The notes: generated from the letters alone by a model not told the origin. DNA of 64,000 bases from Bordetella genomosp. 2 (GCF_002261345.1 NZ_NEVT01000009.1:124001-188000); one strand, 5' to 3'; positions 1 to 9,837 are shown, counted from the first letter of the stretch. Translations and numbers: made by a program.

Positions 1-973
1 CGTCCGGGTCGGCCACCACCGAAGGCTGGCCGCTGTCGGCCTGCAGGCGGATGTTGATGTCCAGCGGCAAGGCGCCCAGGTAGGCCAGGTTGTAGTCAGC
101 CGCCATTTTCCTGCCTCCGCCGGCGCCGAAGATATGTTCGGCGTGGCCGCACTGGCTGCAAACATGCACCGCCATGTTCTCGACCACGCCCAGGATCGGT
201 ACCCCGACCTTTTCGAACATTTTGACGCCCTTTCGCGCGTCCAGCAAGGCGATGTCCTGCGGGGTGGTGACGATGACGGCGCCGGTGACCGGCACTTTCT
301 GGCTGAGCGTCAGGTGGATGTCGCCGGTGCCGGGCGGCATGTCGATCACCAGGTAGTCGAGGTCCTTCCAGTTGGTCTGGCGCAGCAGTTGCTCGAGCGC
401 CTGCACGGCCGTGGGGCCACGCCAGATCATGGCCTCGTCGGCGTCGACCAGGAAGCCGATGGACATGACCTGCACGCCGTAGTTTTCGAGCGGCTCCATG
501 GTCTTGCCGTCCTCGCTCTGCGGGCGCGCGTCGATGCCCATCATGAGCGACTGGCTGGGGCCGTAGATGTCGGCGTCCAGCAGCCCCACGCGCGCGCCTT
601 CGGCGGCCAAGGCCAGCGCCAGGTTGACCGCGGTGGTGCTCTTGCCCACCCCGCCCTTGCCCGAGGCCACCGCGATCACGTTCTTGACGTTGGGCAGCAG
701 CGCGATGCCGCGCTGCACCGCGTGCGCGGCGATGGCCGTGCGCAGGTTGACCGAGACGTTGCCCACGCCGGGCACGCCGCGGGCGGCGGCGATCAGGGCG
801 TTGCGCAGCGCCGGGACCTGGCTTTTGGCCGGGTAGCCCAGTTCGACATCGAAGGCGACGTCGGCGCCGTCGATCTGGAGGTTCTTGACCGCCTTCGGGC
901 CGGCCAGCGGCTTGCCCGTGTTGGGGTCGATGACGGCCTGCAAGGCCTGCAATAGCGTATCGGAAGCGACCAT
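1..973 (-). CDS. mrp: Mrp/ApbC family iron-sulfur cluster carrier P-loop ATPase (3' end outside window)
   Basis: Minus-strand frame opening with ATG at 973 and still open at base 1, so the C-terminus is missing. Residues about 5-80 form an MIP18/DUF59-like domain. A deviant Walker A, GKGGVGKST, lies near residues 105-113, followed by the switch-type DADIYGPSQ and DMPPGTGD motifs typical of the Mrp/NBP35 branch of MinD-type ATPases. A CxxC pair (CSQCG) near residue 270 fits the subunit-bridging Fe-S cluster site. The family holds and transfers [4Fe-4S] clusters to apoproteins in the cytosol. It is divergent from mobA across about 190 bp. Confident assignment from motif order. Confidence 0.95.
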   Translation of the reverse strand, partial: MVASDTLLQALQAVIDPNTGKPLAGPKAVKNLQIDGADVAFDVELGYPAKSQVPALRNALIAAARGVPGVGNVSVNLRTAIAAHAVQRGIALLPNVKNVIAVASGKGGVGKSTTAVNLALALAAEGARVGLLDADIYGPSQSLMMGIDARPQSEDGKTMEPLENYGVQVMSIGFLVDADEAMIWRGPTAVQALEQLLRQTNWKDLDYLVIDMPPGTGDIHLTLSQKVPVTGAVIVTTPQDIALLDARKGVKMFEKVGVPILGVVENMAVHVCSQCGHAEHIFGAGGGRKMAADYNLAYLGALPLDINIRLQADSGQPSVVADPD

Positions 974-1161
974 GGGGTCTTTATATTGAGAGTCGGCGAA
1001 TGGAATGACGGCCGCCCGCGGCGGCCTCTTCGGATGATGTTAGCACCGCCCTTTGCGATGCCGCATGCGCCGGCGCAGGCCGGCGCGGCCGGGGCGCGGG
1101 GCTGGTCTATACTGGCCGCCGTACCGCGATGCTGGAACGCGGCCTCACACTATCGAGTCTC

Positions 1162-1755
1162 ATGATCGATACCACCGACATCACGGGCCTGATACTCGCG
1201 GGCGGGCGCGGCAGCCGCATGGGCGGCGTCGACAAGGGCCTGCAGAACTACCTGGGCATGCCGATGGCCCTGCACGCGCTGCTGCGGCTGGCGCCGCAGG
1301 TCGGCCAGGTCATGATCAACGCCAACCGCAACCTGGGCGCCTACGAAGCCATGGGGGTGCCCGTCTGGCCCGACACCCTGCCCGACTTCGCCGGCCCGCT
1401 GGCCGGCTTCGCGGCCGGCCTGGAACGCTGCGAGACCCCTTACCTGGCCACCGTCCCCTGCGACTGCCCGCGCTTTCCGCCAGACCTGGTCGAGCGCCTG
1501 GCGCAGGGGCTCGTCGAACACGACGCCGACATCGCCATGGCCGCCACGCCGCACGGCGACGCGCTGCGCACCCAGCCGGTCTTCTGCCTGCTGAAGACCT
1601 CGCTGCTGGCCAGCCTGCTGGCCTTCCTGCACGGGGGCCAGCGCAAGATCGACGCCTGGACCGCCCAGCACCGCTGCGCCGAGGTCCGTTTCGACGATGC
1701 CCAGGCGTTCGCCGGCGCGAATACCCTGGCCGAATTGCAACAGTTGCAGCCATGA
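1162..1755 (+). CDS. mobA: Molybdenum cofactor guanylyltransferase MobA
   Basis: 197 aa. The N-terminal nucleotide-binding signature [11 protein letters not shown] followed by DKGLQ identifies the MobA nucleotidyltransferase fold, which transfers GMP from GTP to Mo-molybdopterin to make the bis-MGD precursor. Start chosen at ATG 1162 (MIDTTDITG), close before the signature; an in-frame ATG at 1129 would add 11 unconserved residues. The stop overlaps the moeA start in ATGA (1752-1755), so the two are probably translationally coupled. First gene of a mobA-moeA-mobB molybdenum-cofactor operon. Confidence 0.95.
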   Translation: MIDTTDITGLILAGGRGSRMGGVDKGLQNYLGMPMALHALLRLAPQVGQVMINANRNLGAYEAMGVPVWPDTLPDFAGPLAGFAAGLERCETPYLATVPCDCPRFPPDLVERLAQGLVEHDADIAMAATPHGDALRTQPVFCLLKTSLLASLLAFLHGGQRKIDAWTAQHRCAEVRFDDAQAFAGANTLAELQQLQP

Positions 1756-3044
1756 CCCGACCCCTGCCTCCCAGCCTGGCCGCCATCGCCTCGTGCATCA
1801 GCGGCTACGATCCCGACGCCCTGCCGGTGGCCCAGGCCCGCGCCTTCATCGACCAGCTCGTGCCGCGCCTGCGCGCCGTCGAGATGGTCGCGCTGCGCTC
1901 GGCGCTGGGCCGCGTGCTGGCGCGCGACGTGATCTCGCACCTGAACGTGCCGGCCCACGACAACTCCGCCATGGACGGCTACGCGTTCGCCGGCCGCGAC
2001 CTGGCCGCCGACGCCGATACGGTGCTGCAGGTAACGGGCAGCGGCCTGGCCGGCACGCCGTTCACCGGCCAGGCGGCCGCCGGCCAGTGCGTGCGCATCA
2101 TGACCGGCGCCGTCATGCCGGCCGGGCTCGACACCGTCGTGCCGCAGGAATTCGTGCGCCAGGACGGCGACCGCATCGTCATCCCGGCCGGCGCCGTGCG
2201 CACCGGCGACAACCGGCGCCTGGCCGGCGAGGACCTCGCCGCCGGCGACAGCGCGCTGTCGGCCGGCCGCGTCCTGCGTCCGGCCGACATCGGCCTGCTG
2301 GCCTCGCTGGGCCAGGCCGAAGTGCCGGTGGTGCGGCGCCTGCGCGTGGCCTTCTTCTCCACCGGCAACGAACTGCGCTCCATCGGCGAGCCGCTCGACG
2401 AGGGCTGCGTGTACGACAGCAACCGCTACACGCTCCACAGCATGCTGCAGCGCCTGGGGGTGGATATCCTCGACCTGGGCGTGGTGCGCGACGACCCGGC
2501 CGCCCTGGCCGAGGCCTTCAGCGCGGCGGCCGCCAATGCCGACGCCGTCATCACCTCGGGCGGCGTCAGCGTGGGCGAGGCCGACCACACCAAGACCGTC
2601 ATGGCGCAACTGGGCGACGTCCTGTTCTGGCGCATCGCCATGCGGCCCGGACGGCCCATGGCCATCGGCCGCATCCGCGCCGAACACGGCGACGCCATCC
2701 TGTTCGGGCTGCCCGGCAACCCGGTGGCGGTCATGGTCACCTTCTACGCCCTGGTGCGCGACGCCCTGCTGGCCATGGCCGGCGCCGCGCCGCAGACCCT
2801 GCCGCTGCTGCGCTGCACCGCCACGCGCGCCATCCGCAAGAAACCCGGCCGCACCGAATACCAGCGCGCCATCGTCACGCTGGCGCCCGACGGCGGCTGG
2901 CAGGCCACCGTCACGGGCTCGCAGGGCTCCGGCATCCTGCGCAGCATGAGCCAGGCCAACGGCCTGGTGGTGCTGCACCACGACCAGGGCGAGGTCGCGG
3001 CGGGGCAGTTGGTCGACGTGCTGCCCTTCGACGGCCTGATCTGA
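1752..3044 (+). CDS. moeA: Molybdopterin molybdenumtransferase MoeA
   Basis: 430 aa, close to the usual 400-430 aa of MoeA. Visible signatures: [10 protein letters not shown] in the N-terminal domain, RIMTGAVMP and DTVVPQE, and the MoaB/MogA-like domain with [13 protein letters not shown] and GLPGNPVAV. MoeA inserts molybdate into adenylylated molybdopterin. The ATG at 1752 overlaps the mobA stop. mobB follows after 22 bp, giving a compact three-gene cofactor operon. Confident. Confidence 0.96.
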   Translation: MTRPLPPSLAAIASCISGYDPDALPVAQARAFIDQLVPRLRAVEMVALRSALGRVLARDVISHLNVPAHDNSAMDGYAFAGRDLAADADTVLQVTGSGLAGTPFTGQAAAGQCVRIMTGAVMPAGLDTVVPQEFVRQDGDRIVIPAGAVRTGDNRRLAGEDLAAGDSALSAGRVLRPADIGLLASLGQAEVPVVRRLRVAFFSTGNELRSIGEPLDEGCVYDSNRYTLHSMLQRLGVDILDLGVVRDDPAALAEAFSAAAANADAVITSGGVSVGEADHTKTVMAQLGDVLFWRIAMRPGRPMAIGRIRAEHGDAILFGLPGNPVAVMVTFYALVRDALLAMAGAAPQTLPLLRCTATRAIRKKPGRTEYQRAIVTLAPDGGWQATVTGSQGSGILRSMSQANGLVVLHHDQGEVAAGQLVDVLPFDGLI

Positions 3045-3066
3045 AGCCCCCACCCACGAGCCCCGA

Positions 3067-3606
3067 ATGACCAGAATCATAGGATTTGCCGGCTGGAGCG
3101 GCGCGGGCAAGACATCGCTGCTCGCCAAGCTGATCCCGTCCCTGAAGGCGCGCGGCTACAGCGTCTCCACGCTCAAGCACGCGCACCACGCCTTCGACAT
3201 CGACACGCCGGGCAAGGACTCCCACCGGCATCGCGAATCGGGCGCCACCGAAGTGCTGGTGGCCTCGTCCGCGCGCTGGGCCTTGATGCACGAATTGCGC
3301 GGCGCCGCCGAGCCCGAGCTGGGCGAACTCCTGTCCCGCATGAGCCCGGTCGATTTCATCCTGGTGGAAGGCTTCAAGCGCAACGCCCACATCAAGATCG
3401 AAGTCCACCGGCAGGCCAACGGCAAGCCCTGGCTGTTCCCGGACGACCCCAGCATCGGCGCCATCGCCAGCGACACCGCGCCCGTCCATGCGCCGCTGCC
3501 GCGCGTATCGCTGGACGACAGCGAAGCCGTGGCCGACCTGGTCGAGACCCTGGCCTGGCCGCTGGAGCTGGCGGTGGCGCGGCTGGCGGGGCCGGGCCGG
3601 GCCTGA
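3067..3606 (+). CDS. mobB: Molybdopterin-guanine dinucleotide biosynthesis adapter MobB
   Basis: 179 aa. P-loop GWSGAGKTSLL at residues about 9-19 near the N-terminus, then STLKHAHHAFDIDTPGKDS and a FILVEGFK stretch, all typical of MobB GTP-binding proteins. MobB binds GTP and is thought to deliver it to MobA or aid loading of bis-MGD enzymes; it is usually not essential. It sits directly behind moeA on the same strand, consistent with co-transcription. About 170 bp separate it from nudC. Confidence 0.95.
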   Translation: MTRIIGFAGWSGAGKTSLLAKLIPSLKARGYSVSTLKHAHHAFDIDTPGKDSHRHRESGATEVLVASSARWALMHELRGAAEPELGELLSRMSPVDFILVEGFKRNAHIKIEVHRQANGKPWLFPDDPSIGAIASDTAPVHAPLPRVSLDDSEAVADLVETLAWPLELAVARLAGPGRA

Positions 3607-3777
3607 AGCCATCCCTGCGAAGCAATCGCGAATCCGGCCCGGCATCCGGGCCGGCGTACCCGTGCGCCCGGCGGGCGGCCGCCCGCGGATGCGCCTGCGT
3701 CCCATTCTGGCGGTAAAGTAGCGCCTGAACTGCGACAACTGCCTTCCGTAAATAACGCCCCCTTGCAAGGAAGCCCT

Positions 3778-4539
3778 TTGAATTTCATCTTCCGCGGCAA
3801 TGAGCTGCTGGTGCACGAGGCCAGCCTGGACCTGCCAGACGCGACTGCCTGCGCGGTACTGGGCCTGCGGCCCGACACACTGCAACTGGTCCTGCTGGGC
3901 GACCCGCGCTACCGCACCACCCATGTGCCGCCCTCGGCCGAAGCGCCGCCCGGCTATGCGTTCCGCAAGCTGCGCGCCTTGCTGGCCGAACTGGGCGACC
4001 GGACAGCGCTGGCGGGACGGGCCTTCCAGATCGCCGAATGGGCCCGCACCCACAAATACTGCGGCGTGTGCGCCACGCCGATGCAGCCGGCGACCCACGA
4101 ATTCTGCATGCGCTGCCCGGCCTGCGGCCTGTCGTCCTATCCGCGCATTTCGCCCGCCATGATGGTGCTGGTGCGGCGCGGCGACAGCATCCTGCTGGCG
4201 CGCCACGCCACCTATGCGACGGCGCGCCACACCGCCCTGGCCGGCTTCGTCGAGCCGGGCGAGAGCATCGAGGACGCCGTGCACCGCGAGGTCTACGAGG
4301 AAGTGGGCCTGCGCGTGACCGACCTGCGTTATTTCGGCAGCCAGTCCTGGCCGTTCCCGCATTCGCTGATGATCGCCTTCACGGCCGAATACGCCGGCGG
4401 CGAGATCCGCCTGCAGCAAGAAGAAATCGCCGAGGCGCGCTGGTTCGGTCCCGGCGACGCGCTGCCCGACATCCCCATGCGCGAGTCCATCGCCGGCCGC
4501 CTGGTGCGGGCCAACCTGCCGCCCGGGTCCTCCCTGTAA
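3778..4539 (+). CDS. nudC: NAD(+) diphosphatase / RNA de-NADding enzyme NudC
   Basis: 253 aa. A four-cysteine zinc ribbon (CGVC then CMRCPACG) precedes a Nudix box, GFVEPGESIEDAVHREVYEE. The family-specific array SQSWPFPHS follows, the marker of NADH-type Nudix enzymes. The enzyme hydrolyses NAD(H) to NMN(H) plus AMP and removes 5'-NAD caps from RNA. The start is probably TTG 3778, because AAGGAAG at 3767-3773 lies at Shine-Dalgarno distance; another TTG at 3763 is in frame. The product would then begin LNFIFRGNELL. Confidence 0.95.
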   Translation: MNFIFRGNELLVHEASLDLPDATACAVLGLRPDTLQLVLLGDPRYRTTHVPPSAEAPPGYAFRKLRALLAELGDRTALAGRAFQIAEWARTHKYCGVCATPMQPATHEFCMRCPACGLSSYPRISPAMMVLVRRGDSILLARHATYATARHTALAGFVEPGESIEDAVHREVYEEVGLRVTDLRYFGSQSWPFPHSLMIAFTAEYAGGEIRLQQEEIAEARWFGPGDALPDIPMRESIAGRLVRANLPPGSSL

Positions 4540-4584
4540 CTGCCCATCCGCCCGGACGCCAGGCGACCGGGCCGCGGACTCTCT

Positions 4585-6483
4585 ATGCGATATTCGACCT
4601 TAGTGTTCATCATCGCGGCCTACGTGCTGCTGACCGGCAGCCGCCTGGCGCTGGCCGCCTGGCAATGGCGCCGCGTCAAGAAAGCCGGCGGGCTGGCGCC
4701 CATCCTGCTGGGCGGGCTGCGCATCGACACGCACCAGATCGCCGTGCTGGCGGCCTTGCCGGCCGTGCTGTCGCCCTGGCTGGGCCACCTGCCTGCCGCC
4801 GCGGCGGCCACCGGCATCTGGCTGCAGGTCTGCTGGATCCTGCTCGGCTTCCTGGAAGTCGCCACCCCGGCCTTCATCACCGAGTACGACACCCGGCCCA
4901 ACCGCCTGTTCGTCGAATACCTGAAACACCCGCGCGAGGTCTCCGGCATGCTGTGGCGCGGCTACAAGGCGGAACTGGCCGGCGCGCTGGTGGCGCTGAT
5001 CGTGCTGGCGGCCGTGGGCCATGCGCTGTTCGGCGCGCCGGCGGCCGGCGCGCGCTGGGCCTGGTGGCAGATGGTCCTGGGCAGCCTGGCGATCCTGGCG
5101 GCGGTGATTCTGGCCATTCGCGGCACACTGGGACACCGCCCCATCAACCCGTCGACGGTCGCCTATTGCAACGACGGCATGCTCAACACGCTGCCGCTGA
5201 ACTCGCTGTACAACGTGTTCTACGCGGTCTACAGCATGAAGCACGAGAAATCCGCCGCCGCCGTCTATGGCCGCATGCCCGAGGCGCGCATGCACGAGGT
5301 CGTGCTGTCGTGCGCGGGCTTGCCGCAGCCCCCCGCCGTCGCGTCGCACCCCAGCGTGCACCAGCAGGCGCCGTCGCGCGCCCGGCAGCGCCCCGCCAAG
5401 GTGGTGATCATCCTGGAAGAAAGCCTGGGCGCCCAATACAGCGCCGCGCTGGGCGGCGCCAACCTGACGCCGCACCTGGACGCGCTGGCGCGCGAGGGCT
5501 GGGCCTTCACGCGCGCCTATGCGACCGGCACGCGCTCGGTGCGCGGCCTGGAAGCCGTGACCGCCGGCTTCCTGCCGACCCCCGCCCAGGCCGTGCTGAA
5601 ACTGCCGGCCGCGCAACGCGGCTTCTTCACCCTGGCCGACGTGCTGGGCCGCCACGGCTACCACTCGCGCTTCATCTACGGCGGCGAGTCGCACTTCGAC
5701 AACATGAAGGCGTTCTTCCTGGGCAATGGCTTCGACGAGATCGTCGACCGGCCGGACTTCACCGACCCCGCGTTCGTGGGCACCTGGGGCGCCTCGGACG
5801 AGGACATGTTCACCCAGCTGGACGCCCGCCTGCGCGCCGACGGCGACCGGCCGTCGTTCACGCTGGCCTTCAGCGTGTCGAACCACTCGCCCTGGGAATA
5901 CCCGGCCGGGCGCATCACGGCGGACGGCAATCCCGCCACCGTGGAGAACACCGTGCGCTATGCCGACTGGGCGCTCGGGCAGTTCTTCGAGCGGGCCCGG
6001 CAGGCGCCCTACTGGGACGACACCGTGTTCCTGGTGGTGGCCGACCACGACTCGCGCGTGTTCGGCGACACGCTGGTGCCGGTGCGCCACTTCCACATTC
6101 CCGCGGTGATCCTGGGCGGCGGCATCGAGCCGCGCAGCGACGCGGGCCTGGTCAGCCAGATCGACCTGCCGCCCACGCTGCTGTCGCTGGCCGGAGTGGA
6201 CTGCACGCACCCGATGATCGGGCGCGACCTGACGCGCGGCATCCCGGACCGGGCCATCATGCAGTACGAGAACAACTACGGCTACCTGAAAGGCGACAAC
6301 CTGCTGGTGCTGCTGCCGGGCAAGGCGCCGGTGCAGTTCCGCTATGGCGTGCCGGAGACCTACGAACCCGTCGCCGTCGACCCGGCGCTGGCCGAAGAAG
6401 CGCTGGCGCATGCCTTGTGGCCAAGCTGGGCGTATCGCGAGGGCCGCTACTGCGTGCCGGCGGACGGACGCCAGGCCGCATGA
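4585..6483 (+). CDS. LTA-synthase-family (sulfatase-fold) membrane protein
   Basis: 632 aa. The N-terminal part (about residues 1-180) has hydrophobic segments that look like four or five membrane spans. The rest is a sulfatase/alkaline-phosphatase-fold domain: metal-ligand motif ILEES near residue 277, a likely catalytic Thr in ATGTRSVRGLE, then GTWGASDEDMF and a metal site VVADHDSR. This matches the LtaS/OpgB group, which moves phosphoglycerol or similar headgroups on the outer face of the inner membrane. The substrate in this organism cannot be read from sequence. The stop overlaps the next ATG (6480-6483), so it is coupled to the beta-lactamase-like gene. Confidence 0.85.
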   Translation: MRYSTLVFIIAAYVLLTGSRLALAAWQWRRVKKAGGLAPILLGGLRIDTHQIAVLAALPAVLSPWLGHLPAAAAATGIWLQVCWILLGFLEVATPAFITEYDTRPNRLFVEYLKHPREVSGMLWRGYKAELAGALVALIVLAAVGHALFGAPAAGARWAWWQMVLGSLAILAAVILAIRGTLGHRPINPSTVAYCNDGMLNTLPLNSLYNVFYAVYSMKHEKSAAAVYGRMPEARMHEVVLSCAGLPQPPAVASHPSVHQQAPSRARQRPAKVVIILEESLGAQYSAALGGANLTPHLDALAREGWAFTRAYATGTRSVRGLEAVTAGFLPTPAQAVLKLPAAQRGFFTLADVLGRHGYHSRFIYGGESHFDNMKAFFLGNGFDEIVDRPDFTDPAFVGTWGASDEDMFTQLDARLRADGDRPSFTLAFSVSNHSPWEYPAGRITADGNPATVENTVRYADWALGQFFERARQAPYWDDTVFLVVADHDSRVFGDTLVPVRHFHIPAVILGGGIEPRSDAGLVSQIDLPPTLLSLAGVDCTHPMIGRDLTRGIPDRAIMQYENNYGYLKGDNLLVLLPGKAPVQFRYGVPETYEPVAVDPALAEEALAHALWPSWAYREGRYCVPADGRQAA

Positions 6484-7706
6484 CCATGCCCGCCCTCGCC
6501 CAGCCGCGCAACGCGCCGTCCCTTCCTTCCGTGCGGCGCCGGCAATGCATGCTGGCGGCGCTGTGCCTGTGCATCGCCGGCCCGGGAACCGCCGCGCCGG
6601 CGGCCGCCGACAGCGCTGGCCCGGCGGCGCTCGACACGGCGGTGCGCGAGGCGGCGCGGCAATTCATGCGCGAACAGGATATTCCCGGCCTGGCCGTCGG
6701 GTTGAGCATCGACGGCCAGGCGCGGCTCTACCACTATGGCGTGGCATCGAAGGCCACGCACCAGCCGGTAACCGGCGACACCCTGTTCGAGATCGGCTCG
6801 ATCAGCAAGACCTTCACCGCCACGCTGGCGGCCTACGCGCAGGCCGCCGGCAAACTGTCGCTGCGCGACCCAACCGCCCGGCACGTGCCGGAGCTGGCCG
6901 GCAGCCGCTTCGGCGAAGTGCCGTTGTTGCACCTGGCCACCCATACGGCGGGCGGTTTCCCGCTGCAGGTGCCCGACCACATCCAGGACACCGCGCAGCT
7001 ATACGGCTACCTGCGGGCCTGGCAGCCGCGCTACCCGGCCGGCGCGCGCCGCACCTACGCCAATCCGAGCATCGGCATGCTGGGCGTGGCCGCGGCGCGC
7101 AGCCTGGGCCAGCCCTATCGCGATGCGGCGGCGGCGCTGTTCGGCCAGCTGGGCCTGTCCAGCACCTATATCGCCGTGCCGGCCGCGGCCATGGGCCGCT
7201 ACGCCCAGGGATACAACCGGCAGGACGCGCCGGTGCGCCTGAACCCGGCGGTGCTGGCCGACGAAGCCTATGGCGTCAAGACCAGCGCGCGCGACCTGCT
7301 GCGCTTCGTCGAGCTGAATCTGGGCGTGCGCACGGCCGGGCCGACGCTCGACCGCGCCATCGCCGCCACGCACACCGGGTACTTCCGGTACGGACCCATG
7401 ACCCAGGACCTGGTGTGGGAACAGTATGCGTATCCCGTCACGCTCGACGCCCTGCTGCAGGGCAACGGCCCGGACATGGTGTTCGAAGACAAGCCGGTCG
7501 TCGCGCTGGACCCGCCGCAACCGCCGGGGCAGCATGTGCTGATCAACAAGACCGGCTCGACCAACGGCTTCGGCGCCTACGCCGCGCTGGTGCCGGCGCG
7601 CCGCATCGGCATCGTGGTGCTGGCGAACAAGGGCCATCCGATCGAGGCGCGGGTCCGATTCGCGTATCGCGTGCTCGAAGCGGCACGGCGCGCCTCGGAA
7701 CCATAA
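6480..7706 (+). CDS. ampC: Class C (AmpC-type) beta-lactamase-like serine hydrolase
   Basis: 408 aa with a signal peptide (hydrophobic stretch near residues 23-40 ending in AAPAAA). The three class C motifs are all present: SISK (Ser107, Lys110), YAN at about 193-195 and KTGS at about 357-360. The penicillin-binding-fold hydrolase should act in the periplasm, either as a cephalosporinase or as a DD-peptidase-like enzyme. The ATG at 6480 overlaps the upstream stop; ATG 6486 is an alternative. No ampR-like regulator is adjacent, so classic AmpR induction is not suggested here. Motifs are convincing; substrate is inferred. Confidence 0.9.
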   Translation: MTMPALAQPRNAPSLPSVRRRQCMLAALCLCIAGPGTAAPAAADSAGPAALDTAVREAARQFMREQDIPGLAVGLSIDGQARLYHYGVASKATHQPVTGDTLFEIGSISKTFTATLAAYAQAAGKLSLRDPTARHVPELAGSRFGEVPLLHLATHTAGGFPLQVPDHIQDTAQLYGYLRAWQPRYPAGARRTYANPSIGMLGVAAARSLGQPYRDAAAALFGQLGLSSTYIAVPAAAMGRYAQGYNRQDAPVRLNPAVLADEAYGVKTSARDLLRFVELNLGVRTAGPTLDRAIAATHTGYFRYGPMTQDLVWEQYAYPVTLDALLQGNGPDMVFEDKPVVALDPPQPPGQHVLINKTGSTNGFGAYAALVPARRIGIVVLANKGHPIEARVRFAYRVLEAARRASEP

Positions 7707-7716
7707 ACACGCGCCT

Positions 7717-8643
7717 TCATGGGATGCGCATGACCTGCTGCCTGGCTAGGACGTCGGCGGACAACACGGCGATCAGGCGCCGCACGAAGCGCTCGGTTGC
7801 CTCGGGCAGGGCGCGGCTGGCGGTCTGGACTTGCAGGGTGCGTGCGGCGAATGCCGGCTGCTGCAACGGCACGGCCACCAGCGCACCGCGCCGCAACGGC
7901 TCTGCCAGCGTGATCTCCCCGGCCAGCGTGACCGCATGGCCGGCCTCGACGATGGCCCGAATCACCGATGACGAATTGCTCGAATACGCCACGTTGAACG
8001 GTGGGCCGTCGCCGCCGACGGCCGAATTGTCGAACAGCAGGCGCACGGTCGTGCCCGAATCGGTCAGGGCGATGGGGTAATGGCGCAAGTCGTCCAGCGA
8101 CACGCTGGCCCGCGTGGCCAGCGCATGCTCGGGCACCATGATGACGCGCACGGGCGAAACGATCTCGTAGCGCACATCGATGCCGCTGCCCGGCTTGAGA
8201 CTGAACGCCAGGCCCACGTCGATCAAGCCGTCGCGCAGACGCTGCGTCACCACGCCTGGCGACGCGATGTGCACCTGGAAAGCCACATCGGGATGTTCGA
8301 CGCGATACGCGCCCAGGATGCCCGGCAGCACATTGCGCGCCACGGCCTCGTTCGAGCCGATGCGTACGGTGGTCAGTTCGGCCTGGCGCAGGCTGCGGAT
8401 ATCGCGCAGCACGTGATCGGCATCCATGGCGACGCGCCGCACGTAATCAGCCAGCATCTCGCCGGCGCGCGTCAGCACCATGCCATGCGGGCGCCGTTCG
8501 AACAACGCGGCGCCGCAGCCATGCTCGAGCTTGGCGATCTGGCGGCTGACCGCCGACGGCGCCACGTGCAGCGCCGCCGCCGCGTCCTTGATGCTGCCGG
8601 CACGCACGACTTCCAGGAAATGGCGATGCGCCGTACTGAGCAT
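7717..8643 (-). CDS. LysR-family transcriptional regulator
   Basis: 308 aa. N-terminal winged helix-turn-helix in residues about 1-60 (FLEVVRAGSIKDAAAALHVA, SRQIAKLE) followed by a periplasmic-binding-like effector domain. Start taken at ATG 8643, where the canonical LysR HTH begins a few residues in. It is divergent from the Bug receptor/gamma-glutamyltransferase pair, and the intervening DNA carries repeats and a strong promoter (see 8653-8716). It therefore probably controls those genes and itself. The effector is unknown. Confidence 0.93.
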   Translation of the reverse strand: MLSTAHRHFLEVVRAGSIKDAAAALHVAPSAVSRQIAKLEHGCGAALFERRPHGMVLTRAGEMLADYVRRVAMDADHVLRDIRSLRQAELTTVRIGSNEAVARNVLPGILGAYRVEHPDVAFQVHIASPGVVTQRLRDGLIDVGLAFSLKPGSGIDVRYEIVSPVRVIMVPEHALATRASVSLDDLRHYPIALTDSGTTVRLLFDNSAVGGDGPPFNVAYSSNSSSVIRAIVEAGHAVTLAGEITLAEPLRRGALVAVPLQQPAFAARTLQVQTASRALPEATERFVRRLIAVLSADVLARQQVMRIP

Positions 8644-8652
8644 GGCATTGAT

Positions 8653-8716
8653 TCCTAAAAAGGCAATTCGCCTGCTAATTATTGAACTTGATTGCCTAAA
8701 GAGCAATTCCTAGAAT
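8653..8716 (+). promoter_or_regulatory. LysR-type operator region and promoter for the Bug/GGT genes
   Basis: A sigma70-like promoter is visible: TTGATT at 8688-8693, a 17-bp spacer, and TAGAAT at 8711-8716. Just upstream and overlapping it are a near-direct repeat, CCTAAAAAGGCAATTC (8655-8670) and CCTAAAGAGCAATTC (8695-8709), and a 7-bp inverted repeat AGGCAAT (8661) / ATTGCCT (8691). The repeats are about four helical turns apart, which fits a LysR tetramer site. Promoter call is from the consensus; regulator assignment is inferred from position. Confidence 0.6.
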
Positions 8717-8796
8717 GGTCTGGCCTATCCGGCGGCCGTGACGAAGGGGCACAGACCCCGCGCCGGCCCGCCACTGACTGATCAAGGGGAAATCGC

Positions 8797-9819
8797 ATGG
8801 CTATTCAAACTCACCAACCAGACCGGATCGTGACGCGCGCGCCTGGACGCGGCTGGCTCCTGCGCGCCGCGGCGGCGCTCGCGCTGTCGGCCGCGGCGGC
8901 CAGCGCCTGGGCCGCGGATTTTCCGCAGCGATCCATCCAGTTGATCCTGTCCTTCCCGCCTGGCGGGGCCACCGACGTGCTGGCCCGCGAACTCAGCCAG
9001 CGACTGGGCGATACCCTGGGACAATCGGTAGTGGTGCTGAACCGCCCTGGCGCCGGCGGGCTCATCGGCATGCAGGCGGCCGCGCGCTCGCAAGCCGATG
9101 GCTACACGCTGTACATCTCGTCGGTGATGTCCAATTCCATTTACGAGGCAATTAACGGCAAGCAGCAGGTCTCGCTGGACGGCGACTTCGACGCCGTGGG
9201 CGCCATCGCCAGTGCGCCGCATATCCTGGTAACTCCATCCAGCCTGGGCATCCGGGACTACGCCGGCCTGGTAGCCCTCCTGAAGGCCGCGCCCGGCAAA
9301 TACAACTATGCGTCCATGGGAGCGGGCACGCTCTCAAACCTGGAAGGCGAGATCTTCAAGGAGCAGGCCGGCGTGCAGGCCCTGCAGATCCCCTACAAAG
9401 GCAGCAGCCAGGCGCTGCCCGAAGTGATCGCCGGCTCGTCGGTCTTCATGTTCGACAGCGTGACCAGCTCGCTGCCCCATAAGGAAGGCGGGCGCATCAA
9501 CGTGCTGGGCGTGGCCTCGGCCAAGCGGCTGCCCGTCATGCCCGACGTGCCCACGCTCAAGGAACTGGGCGTGCAGGGTCTGGAAGCCGAGAACCTGTTC
9601 GCGCTGATGGCGCCCAAGGGTACGCCCCGCGACCGCCTGGACATCGTCGCCCGGGCACTGGACCAGGCGCAGGGCGACACGGGCTTTCGCAAGGCCATCG
9701 AGGCGCAAGGGTTCCAGGTGAGCGAGATCTCCGGCCAGGCGCTGCCGCAATTCATCCTGGACCAGCAGGCATTCTGGCGCGAGAAGGTCAAGGCGCTGGA
9801 CATCCAGATCGGCAAATAG
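8797..9819 (+). CDS. Bug-family (TctC-like) periplasmic solute receptor
   Basis: 340 aa. Cleavable signal peptide ends near residue 40 (SAWAADFPQ). The mature start FPQRSIQLILSFPPGGATDV and the GAGGLIGMQAAARSQADGYT and NYASMGAGT stretches are classic for Bug/TctC extracytoplasmic receptors of the tripartite tricarboxylate transporter family. These bind small carboxylated ligands in the periplasm. No TctA/TctB membrane genes are near, so it is an orphan receptor. AAGGGGA at 8784-8790 provides the ribosome site. The gamma-glutamyltransferase-like gene follows 58 bp on, with a short hairpin between. Confidence 0.93.
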   Translation: MAIQTHQPDRIVTRAPGRGWLLRAAAALALSAAAASAWAADFPQRSIQLILSFPPGGATDVLARELSQRLGDTLGQSVVVLNRPGAGGLIGMQAAARSQADGYTLYISSVMSNSIYEAINGKQQVSLDGDFDAVGAIASAPHILVTPSSLGIRDYAGLVALLKAAPGKYNYASMGAGTLSNLEGEIFKEQAGVQALQIPYKGSSQALPEVIAGSSVFMFDSVTSSLPHKEGGRINVLGVASAKRLPVMPDVPTLKELGVQGLEAENLFALMAPKGTPRDRLDIVARALDQAQGDTGFRKAIEAQGFQVSEISGQALPQFILDQQAFWREKVKALDIQIGK

Positions 9820-9837
9820 GCGCCCCCCTTTTTTCCT

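Noticed and set aside
4038-7706. Very long plus-strand frame spanning nudC, the sulfatase-fold gene and the beta-lactamase
   Set aside because: Only its last 408 codons are genuine (the beta-lactamase); the earlier part is out of phase with two well-supported genes.
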